DNA of 7,838 nt. It comes from Methanobacteriota archaeon. GTDB taxonomy: Archaea > Halobacteriota > Bog-38 > Methanoflorentales > Methanoflorentaceae. Under the pieces are notes generated by a model. It made no database searches. It was not told the origin of the DNA and worked only from the letters and a program-made list of their open reading frames with translations. The translations under genes and the position numbers were made by a program. This document shows, in pieces, positions 1 through 6,258 of the stretch (position 1 is its first letter; the number at the start of each line of letters is the position of its first letter). The DNA lies in assembly GCA_028679495.1 (NCBI GenBank), contig JAJRBK010000035.1, forward strand, positions 1 to 7,838, read 5' to 3'.

Positions 1-320
1 CCATTGCTTATTCAGATTGTTTTTCAGCAGTGCTAACTCTTGTACGTGGCGCGGAACGGTGAAACTGGTAGAAACGCTTCATGAGCTTTGGTCTCGGCAC
101 AAATGCTTCAAAATGACAGGGGCCATAAGCGGTGCTGTGGGACAGCGTACATCGGTACGGTTTGCCGACGCGTGTGCGAACCCCCGGTAGGTTACTGTAA
201 AAGTTCCCTACTTCACGTCGCTTCCAGATGGCAAATGACAGTCTTCCCAAGCGGCGTAAATAAACGAGAGACCGAAGGCATGCTACTCAAAAAGGTGTAT
301 CTCTGATCAATAAATGCTGT
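1..320. other. No recognised gene; hairpin-rich, possible structured RNA remnant
   Basis: I recognise no protein here. Several short inverted repeats are packed together: GCTGT/ACAGC around 134-146 with a 3-base loop, CGTAC/GTACG at 146-159 with loop ATCG, and GTAGG/CCTAC at 187-211. Open frames on both strands overlap one another (for example 88-306 plus, 8-250 minus, and an unstarted frame 2-190), and none gives a familiar protein. The stretch GGTGAAACTGGTAGAAACGC at 58-77 looks like a bacterial tRNA-Leu D arm, but no T arm or acceptor pairing follows. The overall look is of folded RNA, perhaps the domain I part of a degenerate group II intron; that is only an impression, and no domain V helix was found downstream. 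Confidence 0.25.
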
Positions 321-385
321 GAGGAATACGAAGGGAGAACATTACGCCTCTAAGACCCACGCAGTAATGTTCTCCGTCGTTCCTC
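321..385. repeat. Long imperfect inverted repeat with perfect 12-bp core
   Basis: GGAGAACATTAC at 334-345 is the exact reverse complement of GTAATGTTCTCC at 364-375, with an 18-base loop. Pairing continues outward after a small internal loop: ACGA (328-331) with TCGT (377-380), then with one bulge GAGG plus A with TCCTC up to about 385. It can also continue inward by GC (346-347) with GC (361-362) past a bulged A. A pyrimidine-rich tract follows, but no run of T, so it is not a standard intrinsic terminator. It could be a folded RNA element, a terminator of another type, or an end or remnant of a small mobile element. No target-site duplication was evident by eye. Confidence 0.75.
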
Positions 386-731
386 CTAGCAATCCTTCTC
401 TCTCGCGCACGAATGCATTTGTCTCACTCACGAAGTAACCATCCCAAAATAAACGCGCAAGACCCCAGCTGATGGTGGTTTTTGTGTCTCCTTATTGCGT
501 AATTGGCGGTGAAAACAGAACCCGCGTTTATCTACTGTTAATTACTAAGGACAGCAACATACACCGCTCATCCTTCACTCTAATCGGCATTATGGCGCGA
601 CTTTGTAACGCGGCGATAATGTGCGAGCGCTACGATAAACACGAGCAGAAGGAAAAGAGAACCCTGATCGCTTAGAGCACATAAATCTAACTCACAGCCC
701 ACGCAAGAATATCGTGAAAGTGCGAATCGAC
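386..731. other. Gene-poor spacer; one doubtful 67-codon frame
   Basis: This lies downstream of the minus-strand hydrolase and holds no gene I recognise. A plus-strand frame at 472-675 (67 codons, ATG start) has no ribosome site before it, irregular composition and no known motif, so I treat it as chance. No T-rich hairpin terminator for the hydrolase is visible on the minus strand. Confidence 0.4.
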
Positions 732-1559
732 TTATTCAGCTTGCTCCTCCACGCGGTCAAGCCATTCATTCACCATGCAGTTGAAGACGGTCTCTTGCTC
801 AACTTCCAACCCGTGACCGGCCTTATCTAACACTGCGAACGTCCCTCGCGGATATTGGTTGATAATCTTAAGCGCATCAAGATACCCCACTGAAGTGTCT
901 TGGCGACCACAGAGAACGAGTGACGGCTGAGCAAAGGGGCGCTTGAGATCATCAACATCAAAGGAAAACCCGTATCCCCCCTCCATAAACCGCTCAATAA
1001 ACGCTTTATCCTTCGTTCGCATGCCGGGGATGATATCTTGCTGAAAACGAGCCCATCGTCGCTTGTCTTGCATCACGATCGTGCGCTCGAACATACGCTT
1101 CTCTGCTCCCGGCTTGATGCTGGCTAAGAGCTCGGTATCCTTAACGAAGACGCGCTTAGGGGGAAGGGAGCGCTGTTCGCGGTCGGCGATGATGACCGGG
1201 CAGATGAGGAGGATGCCGTTAAGGCGCTCAGGCTTGTGGTGAACAAGACCTCGGGCGAGGTACCCCCCGTAGGACTCGCCTACGGCGAGGAATCCCTCGT
1301 TCGGGATAACCTGTTCACTAAATGCAATCACAATGTCGAGCATTTGATCTGCGGTACGCAGCCACCCTGGCGCATTCGTCTCTCCCATGCCCGGAAGGTC
1401 AAAGTAAATGCGCTTCCATCCGCGACGTACAGCAAAGATCGGCTCCATGCAACCGGTCATAACGTGGTGATCGATGCCATAACCGTGGATCATAAGCACG
1501 GGTAGTCCATCGCCGTACGTTTCATAGTACACGTGCAGATCACCGAGCGCGCAAATCAT
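732..1559 (-). CDS. Alpha/beta-fold hydrolase
   Basis: A single-domain serine hydrolase of the alpha/beta fold, expected to be cytoplasmic; the substrate cannot be told from sequence. Counting from the upstream TTG at 1568 (278 residues), the oxyanion-hole motif HGYG is at 28-31, the nucleophile elbow GESYGG has Ser99, the acid is Asp224 in GRQD, and the base is His252 in GHG. All three catalytic residues sit in the usual order and spacing for the family, and the length is normal. There is no signal peptide. I prefer the ATG at 1559 (275 residues) over the in-frame TTG at 1568: neither has a Shine-Dalgarno site, but a T/A-rich box at 1583-1592 would start transcription close to the ATG, giving an almost leaderless message. 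It is divergent from the sulfatase unit. Esterase, lipase, C-C hydrolase or dehalogenase-like roles are all open. Confidence 0.9.
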   Translation of the reverse strand: MICALGDLHVYYETYGDGLPVLMIHGYGIDHHVMTGCMEPIFAVRRGWKRIYFDLPGMGETNAPGWLRTADQMLDIVIAFSEQVIPNEGFLAVGESYGGYLARGLVHHKPERLNGILLICPVIIADREQRSLPPKRVFVKDTELLASIKPGAEKRMFERTIVMQDKRRWARFQQDIIPGMRTKDKAFIERFMEGGYGFSFDVDDLKRPFAQPSLVLCGRQDTSVGYLDALKIINQYPRGTFAVLDKAGHGLEVEQETVFNCMVNEWLDRVEEQAE

Positions 1560-1582
1560 TAACGTCAAATTATGAGCTGCCG

Positions 1583-1592
1583 CTTAAAAATG
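1583..1592 (-). promoter_or_regulatory. Candidate archaeal-type TATA box for the hydrolase
   Basis: Read on the minus strand this is CATTTTTAAG. Its centre is about 27 bases before the preferred ATG of the hydrolase, which would place the transcript start at or just before that codon. This is inferred from spacing alone. Confidence 0.3.
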
Positions 1593-1945
1593 TAATGCTT
1601 TACTCGTCACTGCGTGGATGCGCGCCCCCAGGCAGCTTCTCGCGGAACGCCTTCAATCAGCGGAAACTGATCGATAACGGTGACGCGCATCCCATCTTGT
1701 TATCTCACGTGCGTCCCTGAGGGAGCCCTGGCGGTCGCTCTGCCATTCCCGCTCTAAGCATGCTCTTGTTGGTGAAGCGCCTGCCCGACCTCGACTGCGG
1801 ACTCAGCAGAATATCGGCGCCGGGCCGGCTAAGAAGATTGTCGTGCTCAGAAAGCATCGTGACACACGTTGAAAATGGGAAGAGGGCCTAAGGCAAGCAA
1901 AGAATACACAATAGCGGAGATATCAGGTCTTTTCACGTAAAAATG
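1593..1945. other. Divergent intergenic spacer, no recognised gene
   Basis: This is the centre of the spacer between the divergent hydrolase and sulfatase units. It contains only short frames, among them a 27-codon minus frame at 1607-1690, a 50-codon minus frame at 1705-1857 and a 43-codon plus frame at 1760-1891. None has a ribosome site or a recognisable motif. A small hairpin ATCAG/CTGAT lies at 1656-1671. I see no repeat array or RNA gene. Confidence 0.4.
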
Positions 1946-1953
1946 TTATAAAC
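1946..1953 (+). promoter_or_regulatory. Candidate TATA box for the sulfatase unit
   Basis: TTATAAAC follows an A-rich stretch (GTAAAAATG), resembling an archaeal BRE plus box A. With the usual spacing of about 25 bases, transcription would start near 1975, just before the GTG at 1986 of the small frame and about 190 bases before the sulfatase. This is a motif-level inference. Confidence 0.35.
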
Positions 1954-1985
1954 CACGCCACCACTTGTTGGTTTAGTGCACAGTC

Positions 1986-2168
1986 GTGCTCAACACAATT
2001 AAGGGGATAACTAGGGGGCCTCAAAGGGCGTATCTTGTAGGAATTATTGCGATCGCACTCGAGGGGCTCGTTCATATTTTTCACGTTCGCGAAAAAGGAC
2101 GAAGAAGAAAGCAACTCGCCCAGTACCCACTTAGAACGCGAGACCGCTTTCTAAAGGAAGGTGAATAA
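1986..2168 (+). CDS. Possible small membrane protein coupled to the sulfatase
   Basis: A 60-codon frame starting with GTG. Its product has a short polar start, one hydrophobic segment at about residues 16-35 (YLVGIIAIALEGLVHIFHV), then a strongly basic tail beginning KGRRRK. That pattern predicts a single-pass membrane peptide with the tail in the cytoplasm. Its stop TAA shares one base with the ATG of the sulfatase (TAATG), and the sulfatase ribosome site lies inside its last codons, so translation of the two could be coupled. A TATA-like box lies 33-40 bases upstream. Against it: there is no clear ribosome site before the GTG and I recognise no family. It may instead be a long leader that is open by chance. 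Confidence 0.35.
   Translation: MLNTIKGITRGPQRAYLVGIIAIALEGLVHIFHVREKGRRRKQLAQYPLRTRDRFLKEGE
2154..2164 (+). promoter_or_regulatory. Ribosome binding site of the sulfatase
   Basis: AAGGAAGGTGA lies 3 bases before the ATG at 2168. The AGGTGA end matches the 3' end of 16S rRNA (GGAGGTGA type). It supports this ATG as the true start and overlaps the end of the preceding small frame. Confidence 0.7.
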
Positions 2169-5083
2169 TGAGCAAGGAACAGAAGGATGTAGGGAATGAT
2201 GTAGTCATCATGGCCGGTTATCAAGCTATAGAGCCGGCCGAGAGGAACTTCGACCAGCTCACGCAGCTGGTCAAAGACAAGAAAGTTAAGAGTGAGGGCA
2301 TGATCCTTGTCGAGCGCGACAAGGAGGGCCAGGTCAGTATCGCTGCGACCGTCGACCGTCAAGGCCGCAAGGGGACGGGCTGGACTGGTGGCGTCGGCCT
2401 CATCGTAGGCCTCGTCTCGCCACCGCTGCTGGGCTCGATCGGTGCGGGCGCCGCAACGCGTGGCCTGATCGGCAAATTTGCCAAGCGCAAGGTTGAAAGT
2501 GGCATCGAAAGTGGGCTCGGTGACAAGCTCAAGCCGGGAACGGCAGCTATCATCGCGATCGTTGACGAAGGAGATCAGCTCGCAGCCGAGCAGGCCCTCG
2601 TAGACTCGCCGGCAAAGTCGGTTGCTAAAATGGATGAGAAGGGCCTGAAGGGCCTTAAAGAAGGCTTGGCAGAGGCGGGCGGAAAGTTCAGCCCCGACCG
2701 CACGGTACTGCCGATCCCCGATCGCAGCTTCGGTGGGACCATCGGGCGAACGATGGACACATCAGTTGCCGATTGGACGATCGTCCCCGGACCCAAGGCG
2801 CCGGATGACGCTCCCAACGTCCTCGTCGTCCTCATCGACGACGCCGGGTTCGGCAACCCCGACACGTTTGGCGGGCCGATTCGAACGCCTAGCCTCACGC
2901 GGGTGCAGGACATGGGCGTCGCCTACAATCGCTTCCACGTGACTGCCTTGTGCTCCCCGACCCGTGCTGCTCTGCTGACCGGCCGCAATCACCACCGGGT
3001 GGGATTCGGCTCGGTAGCCGAGTTTCCGGGCCCGTTCCCAGGCTACTCGTCGGCGAGGCCCAGAAGCTGCACCGCCTTCCCCCGCATTTTGCGGGAGAAC
3101 GGGTACGTTACGGGGGGATTCGGTAAGTGGCACCTCACCCCTGACAACGTCCAGGGTGCCGCGGGACCGTTCGACCACTGGCCGCAGTCGTGGGGCTTCG
3201 ACCACTACTGGGGGTTCTTGAGCGGGGCGGCGGGTCAGTACGACCCTATCATCACGCAGGATAGCTCTGTGTTAGGCGTGCCGGAGGGCAAGGATAACAC
3301 GCAATACTACTTCCCCGACGACTTGACCGATAAGGCCATAGAGTGGTTGCACGCGGTGCGTGCCCAGGACGCAACCAAACCGTGGATGCTGTACTACTCG
3401 ACCGGCTGCAGCCACGCACCCCATCACGTCGCAAAAGCGTGGGCCGACAAGTACAAGGGCCAATTCGATAAAGGCTGGGACAAACTCCGCGAGGAAACCT
3501 TCGCGCGGCAGAAGAAGCTGGGGGTCGTCCCTCAGGACACAGAACTGACCGAGCGGCCCGACCTCTTCCCGGCGTGGGACTCGCTGAACGACGCGGAGAA
3601 GAAACTCTACATACGACAGATGGAGGTCTACGCCGGCTTCTCGGAGAACGCCGACTGGAACGTCGGTCGATTGCTCGACGCCATCGAGGAGATGGGCGAC
3701 TTGGACAACACGCTCATCTTTTATATCTGGGGCGACAACGGCGCCAGCATGGAGGGAACGCTCACCGGCTCGTTCAACGAGATGACCTTCCTCAACGGCG
3801 TTCCTCTCGACGCTGAGCAGCAGTTGAAACTCATCGACGAGTACGGTGGCATCGGGGCCCTCGGCGGAATCCATACTGCACCGCACTACGCCGCGGCGTG
3901 GGCTCACGCCGGTAACGTTCCGTTCCAGTGGGGTAAGCAGATGGCCAGCCATCTCGGGGGAACGCGAAACCCGATGCTCGTCGCGTGGCCGAACCGGATC
4001 AAGCAACGAGGCTTGCGCACGCAATTCACGCACTGCATCGACGTTGGTCCTACTATCCTCGAAGCGGCGGGAATCCCCGAGCCCAAGGTGGTCGACGGCA
4101 TCGAGCAGGAGCCCATGGACGGCACGAGTTTCCTGTATACCTTCGATGACGCCAACGCTGACGAGCGTCACACCGTGCAGTACTTTGAGATATTCGCCAG
4201 CCGAGCCATGTACAAAGATGGATGGTGGGCGTGCACTAGACTGGATAAGGCCCCGTGGGATCTCTCGCCTGAAACGATCAAGCGATTTGCACCAGGAGTT
4301 TACAACCCAGACAACGACGTATGGGAGCTCTACTACCTCCCCGACGACTTCTCCCAGGCCAAAGACCTCGCCGCTCAGAACCCTGACAAGCTCAAAGAGC
4401 TGCAGGCCCTCTGGTGGGAAGAAGCTGAGCGCAACAAGGCGCTGCCGCTGCTCGGCGGCTTGTCCATCTTCTTTGGGATATTGCCGCCACTGCCTACAAT
4501 AACCAGGTTCGCGTTCGCCGGCGACGTCCAGAACGTGCAGCACGCTTTGATCCCGCGCACCGCCGGACGTTCGTACGCCATCGAAGCCGAGCTCACCATC
4601 CCTGAAGGAGGTGCCGAAGGTGTGATTGTCGCCAACGCCGACTTCATCGGTGGATTCGGTCTGTGGGTCGATGACAAGGGGATGTTGAACCACACCTATT
4701 CGTTCCTGGGCGTGGAGTCCTACAAGCAGACCGCTACCGAGAAGCTCCCGACGGGCGACGTCACCGTGCGCATGCAATTCACGGCTGACGAGAACAAACC
4801 AGGCACCGGGGGGGATGTCACGTTGTTCGCGAACGACAAGAAGATCGGCGAGGGCAGGCTCCCGCGGACGGTGCCTATCTTCTTCTCGAGCTATGCCGGT
4901 ATGGACGTGGGGCGCGACAACGGCCTCGTCGTTGACCGGGCGTATGAGGATAAGGCTCCCTACGCTTTTACCGGCACGATCAGGAAGATCGTATTCGACC
5001 TCAAGCCCGCCGTCTATGAAAATGAGAAGGAACTGCATGAAATCGCGCAGCGCGCCAACCTCGCCCACGGAGCCGCAGGATGA
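2168..5083 (+). CDS. Arylsulfatase (formylglycine type) with N-terminal DUF1269-like domain
   Basis: A 971-residue sulfatase that would hydrolyse sulfate esters; the natural substrate is unknown. Residues about 10-175 form a DUF1269-like domain with a glycine-rich hydrophobic stretch at 71-103. The alkaline-phosphatase-type sulfatase domain runs from about 215 to 755: metal ligands Asp224-Asp225 (IDDAGFG), the signature LCSPTRAALLTGR with Cys262 as the residue converted to formylglycine, Lys320-His322 (GKWH), His416 (CSHAPHH), Asp523-Asn524 (WGDNG) and Lys590 (WGKQ). A beta-rich C-terminal region follows to about 945, as in other large arylsulfatases. There is no signal peptide, so it is probably cytoplasmic or held at the membrane by the hairpin. 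The Cys-type signature needs an FGE or anSME maturase, and none is encoded here. The gene is far more GC-rich than its neighbours. Related fused sulfatases are, as I recall, common in actinobacteria, which suggests transfer. The reading frame is intact. Confidence 0.95.
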   Translation: MSKEQKDVGNDVVIMAGYQAIEPAERNFDQLTQLVKDKKVKSEGMILVERDKEGQVSIAATVDRQGRKGTGWTGGVGLIVGLVSPPLLGSIGAGAATRGLIGKFAKRKVESGIESGLGDKLKPGTAAIIAIVDEGDQLAAEQALVDSPAKSVAKMDEKGLKGLKEGLAEAGGKFSPDRTVLPIPDRSFGGTIGRTMDTSVADWTIVPGPKAPDDAPNVLVVLIDDAGFGNPDTFGGPIRTPSLTRVQDMGVAYNRFHVTALCSPTRAALLTGRNHHRVGFGSVAEFPGPFPGYSSARPRSCTAFPRILRENGYVTGGFGKWHLTPDNVQGAAGPFDHWPQSWGFDHYWGFLSGAAGQYDPIITQDSSVLGVPEGKDNTQYYFPDDLTDKAIEWLHAVRAQDATKPWMLYYSTGCSHAPHHVAKAWADKYKGQFDKGWDKLREETFARQKKLGVVPQDTELTERPDLFPAWDSLNDAEKKLYIRQMEVYAGFSENADWNVGRLLDAIEEMGDLDNTLIFYIWGDNGASMEGTLTGSFNEMTFLNGVPLDAEQQLKLIDEYGGIGALGGIHTAPHYAAAWAHAGNVPFQWGKQMASHLGGTRNPMLVAWPNRIKQRGLRTQFTHCIDVGPTILEAAGIPEPKVVDGIEQEPMDGTSFLYTFDDANADERHTVQYFEIFASRAMYKDGWWACTRLDKAPWDLSPETIKRFAPGVYNPDNDVWELYYLPDDFSQAKDLAAQNPDKLKELQALWWEEAERNKALPLLGGLSIFFGILPPLPTITRFAFAGDVQNVQHALIPRTAGRSYAIEAELTIPEGGAEGVIVANADFIGGFGLWVDDKGMLNHTYSFLGVESYKQTATEKLPTGDVTVRMQFTADENKPGTGGDVTLFANDKKIGEGRLPRTVPIFFSSYAGMDVGRDNGLVVDRAYEDKAPYAFTGTIRKIVFDLKPAVYENEKELHEIAQRANLAHGAAG

Positions 5084-5124
5084 GTGTGAGCACGGTCTAG
5101 AAGACTCCTGACTGCAGAGATGAA

Positions 5125-5150
5125 AGAGCCAAGGGAATGCCGATGGCTCT
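5125..5150 (+). repeat. 7-bp inverted repeat downstream of the sulfatase
   Basis: AGAGCCA (5125-5131) and TGGCTCT (5144-5150) are exact reverse complements with a 12-base loop, 41 bases after the sulfatase stop. The position suits an RNA 3' end or stability hairpin, but no T-run follows, so a standard intrinsic terminator is not supported. Confidence 0.45.
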
Positions 5151-5443
5151 GAACTTAGCGTGGCGGTCTACGGGCCCAGTCAAAAAAGGGGGATGGGTCA
5201 CGCCCCTCTCCACTAATCCTAGCGCAATCGCTTCCACCCCACATACAATAGAGGGGTAACACGAGGAACACTGCTGGCAGTCCCAGACCCAGCGGCGGGT
5301 GTATTGTCACCACAAAGCCGATTGACCGGCGACCCTCATCCCCGGCAGCCCGTTGACCTGAGCAGATCGAAGCTATGCCATTACAAAACCAAGACCAGCC
5401 TCTAAGGGCCCAAAACAGAGGGAGATCTGCGTTTTCTTCGCCT

Positions 5444-5457
5444 CAAAACTCGTTTTG
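5444..5457. repeat. Palindrome CAAAAC-TC-GTTTTG, possible operator
   Basis: Two 6-base arms are exact reverse complements with a 2-base centre. It lies 22 bases before the candidate TATA box of the HdeD-like gene, a position where a dimeric regulator could bind. No regulator is encoded nearby, so function is a guess. Confidence 0.35.
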
Positions 5458-5478
5458 GCCTCGTTAAGAAGCGATCAG

Positions 5479-5486
5479 ATTAAATA
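5479..5486 (+). promoter_or_regulatory. Candidate TATA box of the HdeD-like gene
   Basis: ATTAAATA is close to the archaeal box A. A start about 25 bases downstream (near 5509) gives a leader of roughly 29 bases that still contains the ribosome site at 5523. A bacterial reading (TTGCAA at 5489, TATTCA at 5511) is weaker, because the transcript would begin at the ribosome site itself. Confidence 0.4.
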
Positions 5487-5522
5487 CCTTGCAAAAAAAG
5501 TCGGCACAGTTATTCAATGAAC

Positions 5523-5531
5523 AGGAGGTGA
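5523..5531 (+). promoter_or_regulatory. Strong ribosome binding site (AGGAGGTGA)
   Basis: AGGAGGTGA is a full-length match to the 3' end of 16S rRNA, 6 bases before the GTG at 5538. It fixes that GTG as the start. It is the best ribosome site in the window. Confidence 0.9.
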
Positions 5532-5537
5532 AATCAA

Positions 5538-6053
5538 GTGGTTGAAGAAAAAACATCTGGGTGGCTACGCATTGCCGAAATTATCGCCGGCATAATCGCC
5601 ATTGTGCTGGGTGGTTACGCGATTGCGTACCCGGGAATAACTGAAGCGACTCTTATAGCACTCCTCGCGTTTGGCCTTCTTGTCCTAAGCGCCGTAGAAT
5701 TCGTTCGAATCTTTTCAACTGGCATCTCAGGATGGCAGCGACTTTTGAACCTCATTTTATCAGTGATCGTATTTCTGATCGCGCTAGCGATACTTATCTA
5801 TCCAATATTCGTCGGAGGGATAGTGCTTGGCTGGCTTGTCGCTATAGCGCTGATTATTGCTGGAGCCATGTTCATAGCACGCGGTACCGTAGGGATGGCA
5901 ATCCTTGGCATAATCGTGCTCATAATTGGCTTTTGGGCGCTCTTTTTCCCAGCGGTCGGCGGCTTAGCCCTCGTAGTTTTGCTTGCAATAGGTCTGATCA
6001 TATTAGGCTTAGAGTTGATAATAGCGGGCCTCTTAGGGAGATGGGCCTTTTAG
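5538..6053 (+). CDS. HdeD/DUF308-type six-helix membrane protein
   Basis: A 171-residue, almost wholly hydrophobic protein of the inner (cytoplasmic) membrane. Six predicted helices lie at about 13-30, 36-55, 68-88, 92-113, 117-138 and 142-165. They form three repeats, each a helix ending in an aromatic-Pro pair (YP at 31-32, YP at 88-89, FP at 137-138) followed by a short turn with glycine and a second helix. This three-fold hairpin repeat is typical of the DUF308/HdeD family, and the length is normal. HdeD in enterobacteria is tied to acid resistance; in other lineages the role is unknown, so I assign no function beyond membrane protein. The GTG start is set by a perfect ribosome site, and a terminator begins at its stop codon, so it is probably a single-gene transcript. 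G+C is near the local average. Confidence 0.85.
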   Translation: MVEEKTSGWLRIAEIIAGIIAIVLGGYAIAYPGITEATLIALLAFGLLVLSAVEFVRIFSTGISGWQRLLNLILSVIVFLIALAILIYPIFVGGIVLGWLVAIALIIAGAMFIARGTVGMAILGIIVLIIGFWALFFPAVGGLALVVLLAIGLIILGLELIIAGLLGRWAF

Positions 6054-6092
6054 GGAGTTGGGTGTAATCACCCTCTTCCCCTCTCTTTTTTT
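6053..6092 (+). terminator. Hairpin plus T7 terminator of the HdeD-like gene
   Basis: GGGTG (6060-6064) pairs with CACCC (6069-6073) around a TAAT loop. An outer GGGA (6053-6056) pairs with TCCC (6077-6080), and a CT-rich run then ends in seven T (6086-6092). It starts at the last base of the stop codon. Both bacterial intrinsic and archaeal poly-T termination would fit. Confidence 0.75.
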
Positions 6093-6237
6093 GCGGGCCG
6101 CGGCGTTCGTCGTGCCAACTACGGGCTTCCCGAAGAACGTAATGATTGTAAACCTCGGCACGTTCGTAGGAGCGCTCTGTTTTCTATTGGGCGCGCTGTT
6201 GCTCTTGCCCGAGCGTACCCACGATCCTTCAGGCTGA
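6091..6237 (+). pseudogene. 3' fragment of a membrane-protein gene
   Basis: This frame ends with TGA at 6235-6237 and reads like the last part of a real membrane protein. A short turn containing TTGFPKN is followed by one hydrophobic helix (VGALCFLLGALLLLP) and a charged tail (ERTHDPSG). Upstream the frame is open only back to 6037, running through the terminator hairpin of the preceding gene, and no start codon has a ribosome site. The first part of the gene therefore seems to be missing, perhaps lost when the HdeD-like gene or its terminator became joined here. The helix and proline-glutamate ending resemble the final segment of YrhK-like small membrane proteins, but I am not sure of the family. 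A 48-codon functional peptide starting at TTG 6091 is the alternative. Confidence 0.4.
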
Positions 6238-6258
6238 CACGCCAAGCAGCACCTGATT

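Larger units (their letters stand above)
5084..5478. other. Intergenic spacer after the sulfatase, no recognised gene
   Basis: About 450 bases separate the sulfatase from the HdeD-like gene. I see no convincing coding frame. Composition drops back towards the local level within it. It contains two inverted repeats, listed separately, and a weak AGGGG/CCCCT pairing at 5187-5207, but no hairpin with a T-run, so how sulfatase transcription ends is unclear. Confidence 0.5.

Noticed and set aside
52..110. tRNA-Leu-like D-arm sequence (GGTGAAACTGGTAGAAACGC)
   Set aside because: No matching acceptor stem, anticodon arm or T arm with GGTTCGA follows, so it cannot fold as tRNA.
472..675. A 67-codon plus-strand frame in the left spacer
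   Set aside because: No ribosome site, no membrane or domain pattern, irregular composition and no neighbour to form an operon with.
1607..1690. A 27-codon minus-strand frame that reads like protein (MRVTVIDQFPLIEG start), ending 48 bases before the hydrolase
   Set aside because: Too short, no ribosome site and no known family; kept only as a possible remnant.
1930..2087. TTTTCACGT occurring at about 1930 and again at about 2078 as a possible repeat or operator pair
   Set aside because: Short and AT-rich; the second copy lies inside the small reading frame and is not symmetrical about any promoter feature.
2575..4695. Several further frames on both strands inside the sulfatase (for example 2762-3205 minus, 3846-4502 plus)
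   Set aside because: Shadow frames of a GC-rich gene with low-complexity Arg/Ser/Pro composition; all catalytic motifs are in the main frame.
3272..5068. A 598-codon open frame on the minus strand, antisense to the sulfatase
   Set aside because: It lies wholly within the intact sulfatase. Long antisense frames are expected opposite GC-rich genes; the product is Arg/Val/Glu-rich with no recognisable domain or ribosome site.
6033..6245. A 70-codon minus-strand frame opposite the terminator and gene fragment
   Set aside because: It spans the terminator hairpin and the better-supported plus-strand membrane fragment; its composition is basic and motif-free.
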